From positions 14,331,501 through 14,395,500 of the forward strand of contig CM065378.1 in NCBI GenBank assembly GCA_033060915.1: a stretch of 64,000 nt of DNA, read 5' to 3'. Numbering within the stretch: position 1 is the stretch's first letter; every line of letters starts with the position of its first letter. Source of the DNA: Euryodendron excelsum. Lineage: Eukaryota > Streptophyta > Magnoliopsida > Ericales > Pentaphylacaceae. The notes under the pieces are model-generated. The model was given only the letters and a program-made list of their open reading frames with translations, searched no databases and was not told the DNA's origin. Shown one piece after another: positions 37,458 through 49,500 of this stretch. The translations under genes were made by a program, and so were the position numbers.

Positions 37458-40400
37458 TCACTCTGAAGCGAAAACTACAGTCTGCTCGAGCACAAAGAGT
37501 ACTAATGAGAGCTCAATAAAGAAGATTGTGTTAATAAGACCACGGTCAACTGTCCATCCAAATATTGTGATACCTCCAGGATTGTTCTGCAAATACATCA
37601 CTGCACAGCCATTGGAAAATCGAAATTAAGTAAAGAGACAAAAGAATAAACTTCTACACGAAGAAGGAAACCTAAAGCAAAAAAATTACCAGCAAAAGAA
37701 AATGAAAAAAGTAAATTATTATAATGCATTCAGAGGCGTGGCATCAACTAAATAAAGCATGTAATTAGGATTCCAAGAATGCAAATTCTGGGCGGATTTC
37801 CTCAGTGGTCCCTAGTGGGTGATAGTATACTCCCCATCGTGTATGTATAATATCTAGATATCTGAGTCAAAATTATTGGTAAGAGGAACAATGATGAAAT
37901 ACAGAGGTTCTGCTCGACTTCTACTTTCTTTACATTTGGGTGCTTCTGTTATGTCTCCAACTAATTTATTTGTTATATATATATATGTTGAAGAGAGGAG
38001 AAAAAAAGCTGGAATAGGACATTGCATTCATGTTCATTGGTCACGGAGTTCTCTCTGTTAGTCTCTGCCACTAGTGAAAATCTGGTGAAATTCTTGTGAT
38101 CAAGAGATCATATTGTTTTCAAAAGTAAATAAAACTGGGAGGCAAAGGTCACTTGGCATAACTCAACATAAGTGCTCAATTCTTGTAAGCACATCATGAT
38201 GAAAACGAAAAACAATTACATGGAATGTTTTTTGACATATCACAATGAAGGGAAATACAATTTAAGTGTTTTGAGTATACTCTCAAGCTTTGATAAGGGA
38301 AAAGCAATGAGCAATATCTCTGGAATAACTTAACGAATGCAGGTTACTTTAGAAGCCTGGATAGCCTGATCAAAAGCAGGTTACTTTAGAGGTTTGCTAC
38401 CATATTCTATTTTGTTTCATATATTGCTCCTGAGGTTCCACTGTTTCGGTTGAGTAAAAAGAGAAAATATGTGCAAATAACAAGCTAAACGCAACACAAC
38501 CACAATAAAATTTGATTTACATACCAAAGGCTTGCCTCTTGTGGTATGAGGACATACAAGGAGCCACTTGTGTATTGTTCGTAGGCATTGCAATATAATC
38601 CAGCGACTCCAAATCACTTTCTGAGGGGTTTATAGCCAATGAGCCCAATCTTTCGGCAGCCACCAAGTTTCCTACGCTATCTGAAACTCTCAATTGAGAT
38701 GCATCACTAGAACTGCATGTGGCCATAGCATGCCATCTACTAGCTAGTGATGCAATACCCTGGGCTCTATGGGAAATTTTGGCAGCGGCATTTAAGCAAA
38801 GAGTTATCCCCACAACCTGAACAATTGATGAGACCTGGAAAACCAGGAATGAAACCAAAGCTTGAATGAGCAGAGCAACACGGATTTAGAGAAGCATGCA
38901 TTGAATATATGACCAATGCAAAGCCTCCATTGCTCACTTATTCATTCCCATATATTTGGCAATGACTGAATGTACAATCCCTTACATGAATGTACAAACA
39001 GGTAACAAGCTGGACCACTTTCAAGTGGCCAACCCCAGTGATATCATCCCAAACCAATGTTGATTGCAGAGAATTGGTTTCTGTGTGATGTTTTCAGAAA
39101 CTTTGAAATCAACATAAGCCACTAGGTGCTACTGGTTTCTTTCTTTGACTAGGAGAATTTACTTGAGCAATGGGTTGGATGATAATGTAAAGTGAGGATT
39201 CATTCTAAATGATTGTTTCTTTTGAGCAGGAGCATTGACAAGTCTGACTTCCAAGCACGTGAAGCTTTATAACTACCAATGTAGCTCCCAATCAAGAAAC
39301 ATGAAAAAGCACACAAGTTATATATCTAGACCATATAAACAAAATAAGTAGCAGTGAACTTACTGCAAAATCACCACCATTTATTAAAGTAATTATGCCC
39401 CTATATCCTGTGGTTTGGAGTAGAGTCACAAACTGGCTTGCGGTGACAAACAGGAACACCAGAAGAAGATATATCCTGAACCTATGGCTTATTTTAGAGA
39501 GGTGTTGCCGCAGACGAATGTGCTCCTTTATTAATACCAAACAGTCGGATTCTCTTTCCAAGGACTTCCCGTAATCATCGAAGTGGATAATTTGCAAATT
39601 GCAGATCAAATAGAACACAGTGCAAGCTGACAGATAGATTGCAGCCACATAAGTCCATGATATGATTAAAGCTAATAAAATAGCAACAGACAGCCACCAT
39701 GACTCATGATGCATATATAAAATGCGGACGACTTCACGTGTAGTCTTCAGAATAAAACAAGGTAGTATCCACAATACGAGCAAACGGACAGAATCCTGCC
39801 AAAAACAAAAAGAGAAAAGAAATCCATACAAACTTTTTTTATTTATGCATCAAGTACGAAGGTAAACACAAAAATTGATATTTTAGATTACAGATCAGGA
39901 GTTGCAGAATATTATGAACAACCAGATTTATAAGCTTGGGAACAAAACACCTTGCCAATTACTTATCAAAAATAAAAAATAAAAAATTTGAAAATAACAC
40001 CTTGTCACTTAATTTCCAAGGTCATGCCCTAGATATAAGTATTGAAAATAACTTTGCCTTTCTTATTGGTTCAATAAAATATGTGCATTTGTGTACTTGT
40101 TGCCATTTTCTAAGATGGCCAATCAAGATGATGGATTTTTAAAGATCAAATGAATGACATATCAATCCTGGATGATGAAATATAACTTTTTCTGGTGAAC
40201 TTAGGGACAACTACATTTGAGTACATTAAGAAGTTGGTTATTCATGTATAATGAACATATGCTTGGAGTAATAAAAAAAAAAAACGTTTGTATAAAACAC
40301 CTTGCCAATTAATTTCACAATCTACTATGGTAGGACTGCGATACTTGTTGACAAAGATAAGGGGGTTCAGATATTAACCAAGGACTCTATTATGTAGTTA

Positions 40401-41530
40401 AAGAACACTGAATTTATCATTACACCTTAGCTTGGAACACAGAAAATGAAAGGGCACGTATTGCAACCAGTTACTTCAATTCATGCAGGTGGGAAAATAA
40501 CGATTTTAATTTCACTACTGTAACCTATCATTTTAGTTCTTCATTTATTTTTTTCTGTTCAGTTACAACCCACAAGAGAAATGAAAAGCTGTTTTTCTGA
40601 GCCAAAAATGTCCATAACATATTGCAGAGTGCACTTACCTATTCCAATTGCTCAGTCCTAGAAATTGGAAAAATAGACGGAACTTGATTCCATATTCAAA
40701 ATGCCTATTAAAGACAGTACAATTCGATAATCAAATGATATAAAAAACTTGCCAGACATGGGGTTCAACAGTAAAGATGTAATGTCAAATGCTCTTCTTA
40801 CACAAATTGCTTTAAAAATCTGACATGCATGTGTACATATATATATATATACTATCATCAGTAAAACAATATCTTTCCAATTGTTAACTGAACAGGTTCA
40901 AAAACAGATGGAACCAAACCTATTCGATCTCCAATCATCATAAACTCTACCATATACAAACAGACGCATAGATAGACATATATACAAATAATACATTTGT
41001 GTGTGTGCATGTGTGTGTGGAAGGGTAACAAATCTACTAAAGTGGGCAGTGCTCACCGAAATCTTCTGAATGTACTCATCGCGAAATCGCGCCATTTGAC
41101 CACTATGCCGATCAACAAAGAGAAATTTCCGAATACCATACTTGCGCAGATTGTGCGTAAGGCAAAGCAGAGACACAGCGGCTAAACACGCCTGCGAAAC
41201 AATGATATTGAGCTCAAAATCCCTAATTTGGTAGTTCTCGCAACCGGAACAGTTCGACACCTCAAGCACAACCACCGGAAGCGCGACGCCAATCAGCAGA
41301 AAAGCGGCCGACGAAAGCCAAGAGCTCAAGGCAGAGGATTGGTCGAAACCCAAAAGAGTGAGAAACAATTCTAGCCGTTGAAGGGATTGATCGAGATGGG
41401 TGTCACAATCTTCTTCTCCTCCACCTGGGTTTTCTGGCTTTTGTTCCTGGGTTTCCTCTGTGTGGTTCAACAGAGGAGTTTGGTTCTCGGTTTCCGATAC
41501 CTTTGGTGGTAGTAGATGAGAATCGGCCAT
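37458..41530 (-). CDS. DUF3537 multi-pass membrane protein
   Basis: Plant membrane protein of 452 residues with unknown biochemical role. Four exons on the minus strand splice in frame: 41057-41530, 39364-39795, 38525-38834, 37458-37600. The ATG at 41530 (MADSHLLPPKVSE) opens a hydrophilic Glu-rich N-terminus of about 60 residues. Hydrophobic segments include AAFLLIGVALPVVVLEV, IVSQACLAAVSLLCL, VRLLVLWILPCFIL, LSVAILLALIISWTYVAAIY, IYLLLVFLFVTASQFVTLL, SSIVQVVGITLCLNAAA and a C-terminal FFIELSLVLFVLEQTVVF. A charged loop (KSLERESDCLVLIKEH) separates the middle segments. The architecture, about seven spans with a long internal loop, recalls gustatory-receptor-like folds, but that is inference. 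Intron 1 (39796-41056) contains a retroposon copy. The Arabidopsis homologue I recall is At1g67570. Confidence 0.9.
40010..40285 (+). mobile_element. Retroposon-like repeat, copy 2, with A tail and flanking direct repeats
   Basis: Same sequence family as 32204-32480, here in intron 1 of the DUF3537 gene and antisense to it. It ends in an uninterrupted run of twelve A bases (about 40273-40284). The 18-bp sequence AAAACACCTTGCCAATTA occurs at 39944-39961 and again at 40294-40311, as expected for a target-site duplication of L1-mediated insertion. An A-rich stretch and a diverged third copy of the repeat (near 39996) lie before the element, so the event was not simple. Confidence 0.75.
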
Positions 41531-42139
41531 TGATGAGATCTTGAATTTTTCGAGTGGACATAAAAGGGTTGAGACCAAGTTGAGATCCTTGAAGAGGAAG
41601 AGAATTGACGGTCAAATGCGGATGAAAATCATATGATTTATACATCAACATTTGATCACCAAAAGCGATGATAGAGCAGTAGGAATATTACGAGAAACGA
41701 CAGGTCGGATGTATAAGAGCATATAATTCTGTAGGTCGCGTAGTATCTGATCCCAGTCTCAGATTTCCCTGACGTTTCTGAGGGAAAGTCCTGTTTGGTG
41801 GGTGGAACTTGGAACTGCATTCATTATTTTCTTCGTCCGCTGCGAATGAAACCTCCAGACCCACCATTAGGGGTGTTTGGACAGAATCTTAAAAGCTATA
41901 AGGTAAAAGTTAGAAGTTATTTTTAACAGCAGCTTGTTAAGTGGTTTTTGTTAAAAAAAAAAGTGTGAAGTCTATAGCTGTTTTTTTAAATAATGCTTTA
42001 GTAAGTAGCTTTTATAAGTGATTTATTTAATCAACTTTTTGAGGAGCGAGCCAAACAACATTTTAAAAATAAATTATAAGTTAGAAACTATGTCCAGTTA
42101 TAAATAGATGCCGTTGAATCGTGAGTAATGCTATATTCA

Positions 42140-42495
42140 ATTCTATTTCAATATCGAGAAACACTAGTCAATGTTGGTTGTGTCGACCAATTCTGAATGG
42201 TACCAGATAATTTATTTTAAAATAATTTATTTTTCTTGAATTTGATAATTTATATATAGTAAAACTACCTAAATTAAAAATATACTAGACAATTAATATA
42301 TCTTTAATATTATTAAATATATATTTGGATTAGATAATACACTTATATTATATTTTTTAAAGTAATTATTTACTTTCAAAATATATAATACATGTAGCAA
42401 TAAGTTCGAAACAGTATCCAATAATGCATGGGTACCAATACAGGTCGTACCAAAAAATAATATTAACTGATACAGTATTGATAACTATAGGTGGA
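42140..42495 (-). repeat. AT-rich dispersed repeat, copy 2 (inverted relative to 8640-9060)
   Basis: The reverse complement aligns with 8640-9060 through GTGTATTATCTAATCCAAATA, AATTGTCTAGTATAT and TTGGATACTGTTTCGAAC. The two copies are 33 kb apart in opposite orientation and clearly diverged. Confidence 0.6.
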
Positions 42496-42846
42496 TTAAC
42501 TCATTATCTACGTAAAGAATTCCATCCAATGTGCCCCGAATAGAAGACATGCTTATATCCATTTTAATTTTATATACAACATTCTATACATAATATGCAT
42601 ATTCATAACGTTTATTTACATATTTCTTTGTTCCCTATAGATATAAATTCCTATAGTATAATATATATACACATTTGTTTTAGTGGGTTTGACAATGGAA
42701 AAATCCTTGTTGGGTATTTAAATTAGTCCTTTTGGGATTTGTAGTGGGTTTGAGCTTTCCTTCCAAAGTCTCAGAAAAGAGTCAGCCGATAGTTCAACTT
42801 TGAACACATTTTACAAATTTCTCAAACTTTCAAAACTTGTCGTCAT

Positions 42847-43225
42847 ATATATAATGTTCAATACAAATTCAACTGCCGATAGCATCTCAAATTCCTCTCT
42901 AGGAACACTCTGTAAAGAGATGTGAAACCATGGCTAAGGATGTGGATAATTCTGTAGTTGTTCGGCCGAGTATTTGGAAGCAGCCTACCTTAGAGCCAAC
43001 GTTTCAATGCAGATTCAGCTGATAGAGCATCTCAAATTCCTCTCTAGGAATACTCAACAAAGAGAGGTGAAACCATGGCTAAGTATGGATTTATTCTTAT
43101 CATTCGGCTAAGACTTTGGAAGAAAGCTTAAGCCAACACTTTTATTCACATATATAACGTTCAAATACTTACATATTCAGCCAATTGGACATTCTTCTTG
43201 TTGTTTCGCCTCCCTGCGTGTGGCA
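42847..43225 (+). repeat. About 375-bp direct repeat, copy 1 (pair with 54905-55273)
   Basis: Shares long blocks in the same order with 54905-55273, including GCCGATAGCATCTCAAATTC, TTCGGCCGAGT.TTTGGAAGC, CAACAAAGAGAGGTG and CATGGCTAAG. Internally it contains two related halves, each with AGCATCTCAAATTC followed by GCTAAG. Copy 2 lies about 560 bp downstream of a GH1 stop codon, so this copy may mark the 3' flank of a lost upstream GH1 gene. Confidence 0.75.
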
Positions 43226-43743
43226 GAACTAAAGTCAAACTCACGTGAGTAAAAGGGTGAGAGTCACGTTAATAAAAGAAAAATACTATTCTTTCAAAAT
43301 AATTGGAACGAAAAATTTGCTTAGGATGATGCAGTTTTGATATTTTTATAATTAAAAATTATTAAAGTGAAAGCTCTAATTCAAGTTATTCAACCACATC
43401 ATTCTATAAACACATTATAAACATGCCACTCTCCTAAGTGTTTGGCGTAGAATCGGATTAGAAATGAGTGGCTCTAATACTATTTGTCACGGGCTAAGCG
43501 CTCGTCATTCAACCCACAAGTTTAAACCATCAGGCGGTGCTGCCTACCCTTATAAGCATATGGACCTCCCAGTTTTTATCCTATTTAGAATCGTGACACT
43601 ATGTTGTTAAAATTTTATAAAATTTTTTTGGTCCTGTAGTACTTATCTAGTTTATGTTCAAGAAAATAGAAAATTCACCGAAACTGATTGTCTTTTTCAT
43701 CAGCCTTCCATCTACTGCTTATTGACTCTCTTCACTCCCCTTT

Positions 43744-43751
43744 TATAAATA
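43744..43751 (+). promoter_or_regulatory. TATA box of the GH1 pseudogene
   Basis: TATAAATA sits 158-165 bp upstream of the GH1 ATG at 43909, after CACTCCCCTTT and before CCCACGTATCACC. Spacing and context fit a consensus plant TATA box with a leader of about 130 bp. This suggests the broken gene may still be transcribed. Confidence 0.6.
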
Positions 43752-43791
43752 CCCACGTATCACCTCTTGGTTCTTCAGAATAACCAACAAT

Positions 43792-43816
43792 TTCTCTCTC
43801 TCTCTCTCTCTCTCTC
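43792..43816 (+). repeat. (CT)n microsatellite in the GH1 leader
   Basis: About twelve CT units in the presumed GH1 5' leader, 93-117 bp upstream of the start codon. Confidence 0.9.
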
Positions 43817-43908
43817 AAAATCGCTTTGCAATTTTTATCTTTATGGTGTTTGACAATTTTAGATAAAGGAGATTATGTTCTTGCTGGGCAATATAAGTCC
43901 CAAGCGTT

Positions 43909-44568
43909 ATGAGGGAATCTCCTCTTAGCAAAAGAGGTTTATCGCAGTTGGCAAGGAGTGACTTCCCATCTGATTTTACGTTTGGGGCATCTTATTCTGC
44001 TCTTCAGGTCTTATGTTATCATCATCTTCTTCTTGTTCTTCTTCTTCTTCTCTCTCTCTCTAATATTGGAGGATGATATCTTTCATTAATTTGGCATGCA
44101 GACAGAAAGTTCACCTCATGAAGGAGGGAGAGGATCAAGTACGTGGGACTTCATCGGAGACACCCCAGCAGTTCAATCCTAGTACAAATACAAAGTTAGA
44201 ATTTTTAAATTTAGCTTTGCTTTCTAACTTACAATAATTTATAAACATTGCGGATCTGTGTGATTGATGTAAATGATATTTGTTATAATCATCATGAAAA
44301 TTGAATGCTGGAGTCAACCAAATTGGCATTGATTTCTACAACAATTTGATAAATAAACTGATTGCCAATGGTATGAACAAGTCGATCTTATGTTGAAGTT
44401 AATTCACCTATCTCATATATATATATACATATACTTGGAATTGAGTATCTCCTCCTGTTAGTAACTTCTAAAATTCCTTTGGTAGGTATCGAAGGTGACA
44501 CTATTCCACTTCGACTTGCCTTCAGCTCTGCAAGAAGAATATAATGGCTTGTTGAGCTTAAACTTTGT
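43909..44568 (+). pseudogene. Family-1 beta-glucosidase pseudogene, 5' exons
   Basis: Remains of a GH1 beta-glucosidase, an enzyme that hydrolyses plant glucosides. Exon 1 (43909-44007) encodes MRESPLSKRG.. then SDFPSDFTFGASYSALQ, matching the family's FGA.TSAYQ start. Exon 2 (44102-about 44170) gives TESSPHEGGRGSSTWDF, where the family has EDGRGPSIWDTF. The exon that should encode the DFY.RYKEDI and FRFSISWSR region is absent. Exon 3 (about 44298-44370) has GVNQIGIDFYNNLINKLIAN, and exon 4 (about 44486-44568) has VTLFHFDLPSALQEEYNGLLS after a local deletion that breaks the frame (GGTATCGAAGGTGACA). The predicted signal peptide is missing. The 3' exons resume at 52372, beyond a LINE insertion. 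I call it a pseudogene because of the missing exon and the frame breaks. Confidence 0.85.
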
Positions 44569-46330
44569 GTTCGTGCTAGGATCTTCTATATATACTAGTG
44601 GTGTTGCACATGCTAAGTTTTTTTAAGACAATTTCTTGCACCTATGTAAGAAGACGTCGTGTCAATTGTCGTGCTCTTGATTTTTATTATACTATCATGA
44701 ATTTGTTTGAATGATATGATTCCATTATCCATTAAAGTATATTTTGAATAAGATGTTCACTAGAAAATAAAATATGCAGTCACCTACGGCCCCCGGACTT
44801 CTCAAAAGTTCCTTAGTTATTTTTTTCCCTAAACCGTATATGATAGGTTCAACCGTTTAAGTGGTGCTAAATTTCTTAACAGCGACCAAGTTTATAAATA
44901 GAAGCAATTAAGTAACAATGCTAACCATTTGCATCAAATTAGAGAGAAAAAAAAAAAAAACTATGATATGGTTTGGATGTAAAAATTTATAAAGCAAGAT
45001 ATTCACTACATTAGTATAATCAAATTTGTGGATGAGAATTTAATGATTCACCCATAAATAAAAGAGACACAGAATTGAGCATGAATTGATTTTACAATTC
45101 TAGGTGGAAACAATCTTCACAAAACACAAATGAAAACATAGAATAAGCATGCATTACATTAGTCTATAAACAATAACAGTTCATACTCCATTCTACTATG
45201 CCAACATGCAACAACCCATATAGCACACCTTCATCACCAAAATTAGAACAAAAATTATCATATTGATTAAAGTTTCATTTGATCAAATCCTACAAATTCA
45301 TGTGCATTCTATCGCAGGGTAGTCTTTAATTCCTTTGTCAAACCCAATGTACAGGTTAAATTTGCATGTGGCATCCAAACAACCCCGCAACAGTGGACTG
45401 ATTAGTTGCCAAAACTCTTGAAGAGTCCAAAAAATGCATAATCAGAAAAGACCACGATGACATATAACAAGTTTTCAATGCATGCCTGTTTACAGGTTTA
45501 GGGAGACAGCGAGCGAGAGTGATAGAGAGACATTTTGCCCTGTGATCCGTTTTAAAGATGGAACAAAAATCGCTATTAGATTGCAATAAGAAGATTGGAG
45601 CTCACCAAAAAATGACAAGTTATAGCTTATATTTCAACCATGATACTAATTAAAAATTAAAAATATTACAGAAAATTTGGAACTTGTAATCAATCTTGAT
45701 AGACACAATTTTTCAAACATCTTAGAGGCAGTAATAGGTAATCAGCACTTTGGAGGCAAGTGTATAGAGAACAAACCTGGAGTGATCAAAGACCTAATTG
45801 TTGTACTTAGAAATAATGAAGAAATTTTCAGAATAGTCTTCAGTGCAAAAATTCACTGGAAAAACTTTGTCTTCACTGGAAAAACTTTGTCCGTACAGAA
45901 TGGAGGAATTTCAAGGAGTCTTCAATGGAAAACCTTTGTCTACAGCCTAACTCAATGATATGATTGTTAGAGGAGTGGGTATCCATCCATTTGATCGTAC
46001 AGTTTGATCGTCGAGAGGAGCGTCTCTAAAATATGAGAACAAATAACGAAACGATAGATTGCGATGGAAATTATAAGATGGTTGGAAAGTTCATGACGTT
46101 TGATGGTTGCTGATAGACACAAGTACGGAAACGGTATTATTATTTGAAAAATACTAATTTGATCGCGCATTGGGTGTGTTGGGAGCGTCCCGTAAGTAGC
46201 ACCGTGCTATTATTTTTGACAAGCAAAAACGAAACTTCAAGATTGCGAAGAAAATTACATTTTGGTTGGAGGCGGCGGTTGATTCATTGATGGTGTTGAT
46301 AGACACAAGTACGGAAACGGTATTATTATT
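44569..46330. other. GH1 intron sequence left of the LINE
   Basis: AT-rich, with no gene seen. It includes a 20-bp tandem repeat (45852-45941) and a duplicated segment (46060-46345) that touches the LINE 3' end. The plus-strand open frame at 45677-45958 overlaps the tandem repeat, does not match a family I know, and may be a decayed element. Confidence 0.5.
45852..45941 (+). repeat. 20-bp tandem repeat, two perfect copies and one diverged
   Basis: TTCACTGGAAAAACTTTGTC is repeated perfectly at 45852-45871 and 45872-45891. A third version with two changes (TTCAATGGAAAACCTTTGTC) lies at about 45922-45941. All three lie within the same open frame, but no function is suggested. Confidence 0.8.
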
Positions 46331-46345
46331 TTTGACAAGCAAAAG
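46060..46345. repeat. Imperfect duplication adjoining the LINE 3' end
   Basis: GATAGACACAAGTACGGAAA followed by CGGTATTATTATTT occurs near 46111 and again near 46295, about 185 bp apart. The flanking sequence ACGAAAC..AGATTGCGA..AAATTA..GGTTGGA is also shared by both units. TATTTTTGACAAGCAAAA occurs at about 46210 and 46328. Read on the minus strand this gives TTTTGCTTGTCAAAAATA, which looks like a LINE 3' end with a short A-rich tail. Confidence 0.6.
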
Positions 46346-46559
46346 GAAACTTTAATTGATATAAGAAGACTGCATTTCCAAAACTGCTTCCGACCTTACG
46401 AAAATGATCACCCCAGGATATCCACTATCATAAATTGGAGAGTAACCAACTGTTATAAATAATATAACACACCATGCTAATACAACATTTACCTACAACA
46501 CACCCATCTCCTATTCTATCTTTTCAATTCCTTCGCCCCTTAAAATGAGTAGATGACAT

Positions 46560-49500
46560 CATTTATAAAAAAAGACACATTTGGACTTCGAGCTTTAACC
46601 CATAGGACTGTCTTAACCTTTATATTTTTTAGGATCACATTCTGTTTGATGGCCACTTGATTGAATGCTAGAAATGATCTGGCCTTCCATATGTGCCGAA
46701 TTACTGATAAAAACAAAACTTTTCATAACTTTTTCCAATATGTTTGAAGTCCAGATCTCTCCATCATAGCAAGTGTGACTACAAACAATTTCAACTTACC
46801 CACTTTAGACCCCACCATTTAGTAATAACACACCAGACTTTTCAAGATGATAAGCAGTTAAGAAGTATGTGATTCGAATCTTCATCTGACTGATTGCATA
46901 AAGGACATGCTAACCCACTGCCTTGTGACAAGCTTTTAATCTTGGCGAGCAAAACCTTAGTTTTAATCCTATTCTGAATAGCAATCTAGCCAAATATCTA
47001 AACTTTAAGTAGAGCACTGATTTTCCAGATCATGCTCAGATCAGTAGAATTCCAGGAATTATGATCAATTACGTTATTGTAGCAAGATTTTACTGTAAAC
47101 TTGTCCTCTTTTCCAATTTTCAGACCATCTTGTCCTCTTCTTGAGCTTCAAATTTGTCATTTCCACTTTTCTGAACAACTTGCTATGTTTCTTTTCTTCC
47201 TATGCCCTCAACTATCTTTTGAATAGAATATTCCAGGAGCCCCTGTCACTCCTTATATCTGCAATGGAAGCATTTTTTTGCATTGATAAAGTATATAATC
47301 TAGGAAATTCATTACTAAGAGAAATCCCACCCATCTAGTTATCCTTCTAAAAACTGATACTTTTGCCATTCTCTACTTTTAACTCAAGATTATTTAAAAA
47401 TACTGACTATTCCAAACGCACCTTTGATATATCAGACTAAATCCTTGATTGAGATTTCAAAGAACTACTCCCAGAAATCAATCTGTCTTCATCATACATA
47501 TATTTCTGACACACCAACTTTCTCATTAGCAAATCTCTACCACCATTTTGCTAATAAAGATAAATTCAAAGAGTCTACTGGAATTATCCCCAAGCCTCCA
47601 TTGATCTTGCTTATCATAATTTTGCTCCAACCCACACAATGCACTTTCCTTTTGCCATCCATCTCTCCCTATAGGAGCTTTCTTTGAATCCTTTGAATCC
47701 TTTTACTTACTTCCTTTGGAACCTTGAACAATGACATATAATAAACAGGTAAATTTGCCAAAGTAGCTTTAATTAATGCGAGTCTACCTCCCATAGATAA
47801 TTGATTTCTTTTTCAGTTAGCTAATTTGCCCTTAATTTTCTTGATAACTCCTTCCCAAGACTTGCCCAACCTAGGATTGGCCCCTATTGTAAGACCCAAG
47901 TAGCTTATAGGTAATGCTTGAATTTTGCATTTGAAAATCTAAAATACTTCTTTAAGAAAGCTTGGTTCCACCCCTGTACCACTCACAACACTCTTTTGAT
48001 AGCTAATCGTTAATCCTGATATCAGTTCAAAGCATCTGAGGATTCTCTTAAAATTCAGTAATTCCTTCTTGTTAGCTTCACAAAATATGATTGTATGATC
48101 TGCAAATTAGGATGGGTTATCCCAATGCCCCTTGATCCCATTTTAATCCCCTTGATAATGTTTAATTCAATGGCTCTTACAAGTAACTCATTCAAACCTT
48201 CAGCTACAATCTTAAACAAACATGGTGATAAGAGATCTCTCTGTCTCAGCTCCTTCTGTACTATAAATTCCTTGGTTGGCGAGCCATTCACTAGGACTGA
48301 TACCCTTCCAGAGGCTAGGCATTCCTCAACCGACTTCATCCATTTCTGACCAAACCCCAGCTTCTCCATCATTGACAAGAGAAACTTTCAGTTTATTGAA
48401 TCATAAGCTCTTTGAATATCCACTTTTAACATTATCCCTTTTTTCTTTTCAACCTTCCATGCATGAATAATTTCATTTGCTATTAAGACACTATCAAGGA
48501 TCTGTCTCCCTAAGATAAATGTTGTTTGTTTTTCACTAACAACTTCCTTCATAACCATTCTCAATCTATTTGCCATAGTATTAGACAATATTTTGTACAT
48601 TGATGATATCAAGCTAATAGGTTTGTAACTATCTAAATTATCTGGGAACTCCTCTTTTGGAATCAGAGTGATAAAAGATGAATTTAACCCCTTAACAAGC
48701 CTAGCATTCTTACTAAATTCATTTATAAATGTAATTACCTCACCTTTGCTCACCTTCCAGAATTTCTTTATGAAGCTCATTTTGAAGCCATCTAGACATG
48801 GTGCCTTACTTCCATTGCATGAGGAAATTACTTCCCACACTTCCTTTTCTTCAAAGTCATCCTCAAGTGCCTATGCCATTTCTTATCTTAGCTGCTTTCT
48901 CACCCTCGTTCCATCCCAGGCCTTATGGTCATTGCCTCTTTAAATCTTCCTTCAAAAAACTTAAATACTTCTTCCTTAATTTGTTCAGGCTCATCAATCA
49001 CTTTTCCATTCATGAATAATTGGCTTAAAGAATTTCTTCCCTGCCTTAGCTTTATAGAGGTGTGAAAGAAATTAGTATTTTTCTCACCTTTTTTTAACCA
49101 TAATATTCTTGATTTTTGCCTTGCATCAGCTTTCTGCTTTAGATACAACTTCCCAATCTTACTTTTTAGCTCCTTCTTTTATTGCAATTTCCCCTAATTT
49201 AAGTCTTGAAGTTCCCATTGGATAACCCTCCTTTGTAGTTCAGTTTCCAAAACTTTTATTCTTTCATTCCAATTGATAATTCTAGTGCTTTTTCATCCTT
49301 TGATCTTCTTCTCGAGCTCATTCAGCTTCCTTAACAATACAAATCCCCTCCACTCTTGTACCTTTGTCTCACTCCATTGCTTATCAACCATATATGCTAG
49401 AGAACTCTTTAACATTATACTATGACTCAAAAATCTTAAAGGGCTCTTGCCCCTAATCCTTTTCTTCATCACTTAGGAAAACTGTACAATAGTCAGAGAA

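Larger units (their letters stand above)
41531..43908. other. Intergenic between DUF3537 and the GH1 pseudogene
   Basis: No gene is seen. It contains the DUF3537 promoter side (about 41531-41860), a possible hAT-like MITE at about 41868-42110 (GGGGTGTTTGG near one end, GCCAAACAAC near the other, imperfect), the AT-rich dispersed repeat (42140-42495), a direct repeat shared with 54905-55273, and a possible MITE from about 43270. The proximal promoter of the GH1 gene follows. Confidence 0.55.

Noticed and set aside
41868..42110. Full hAT-type MITE with sharp ends
   Set aside because: GTGTTTGG and CCAAAC-like words are present, but the inverted ends do not pair well and no 8-bp duplication is seen, so it is kept only as a comment in the intergenic entry.
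45677..45958. 93-codon open frame on the plus strand
   Set aside because: It overlaps a 20-bp tandem repeat, begins at a start-like position without a clear ATG context, and has no recognisable family.
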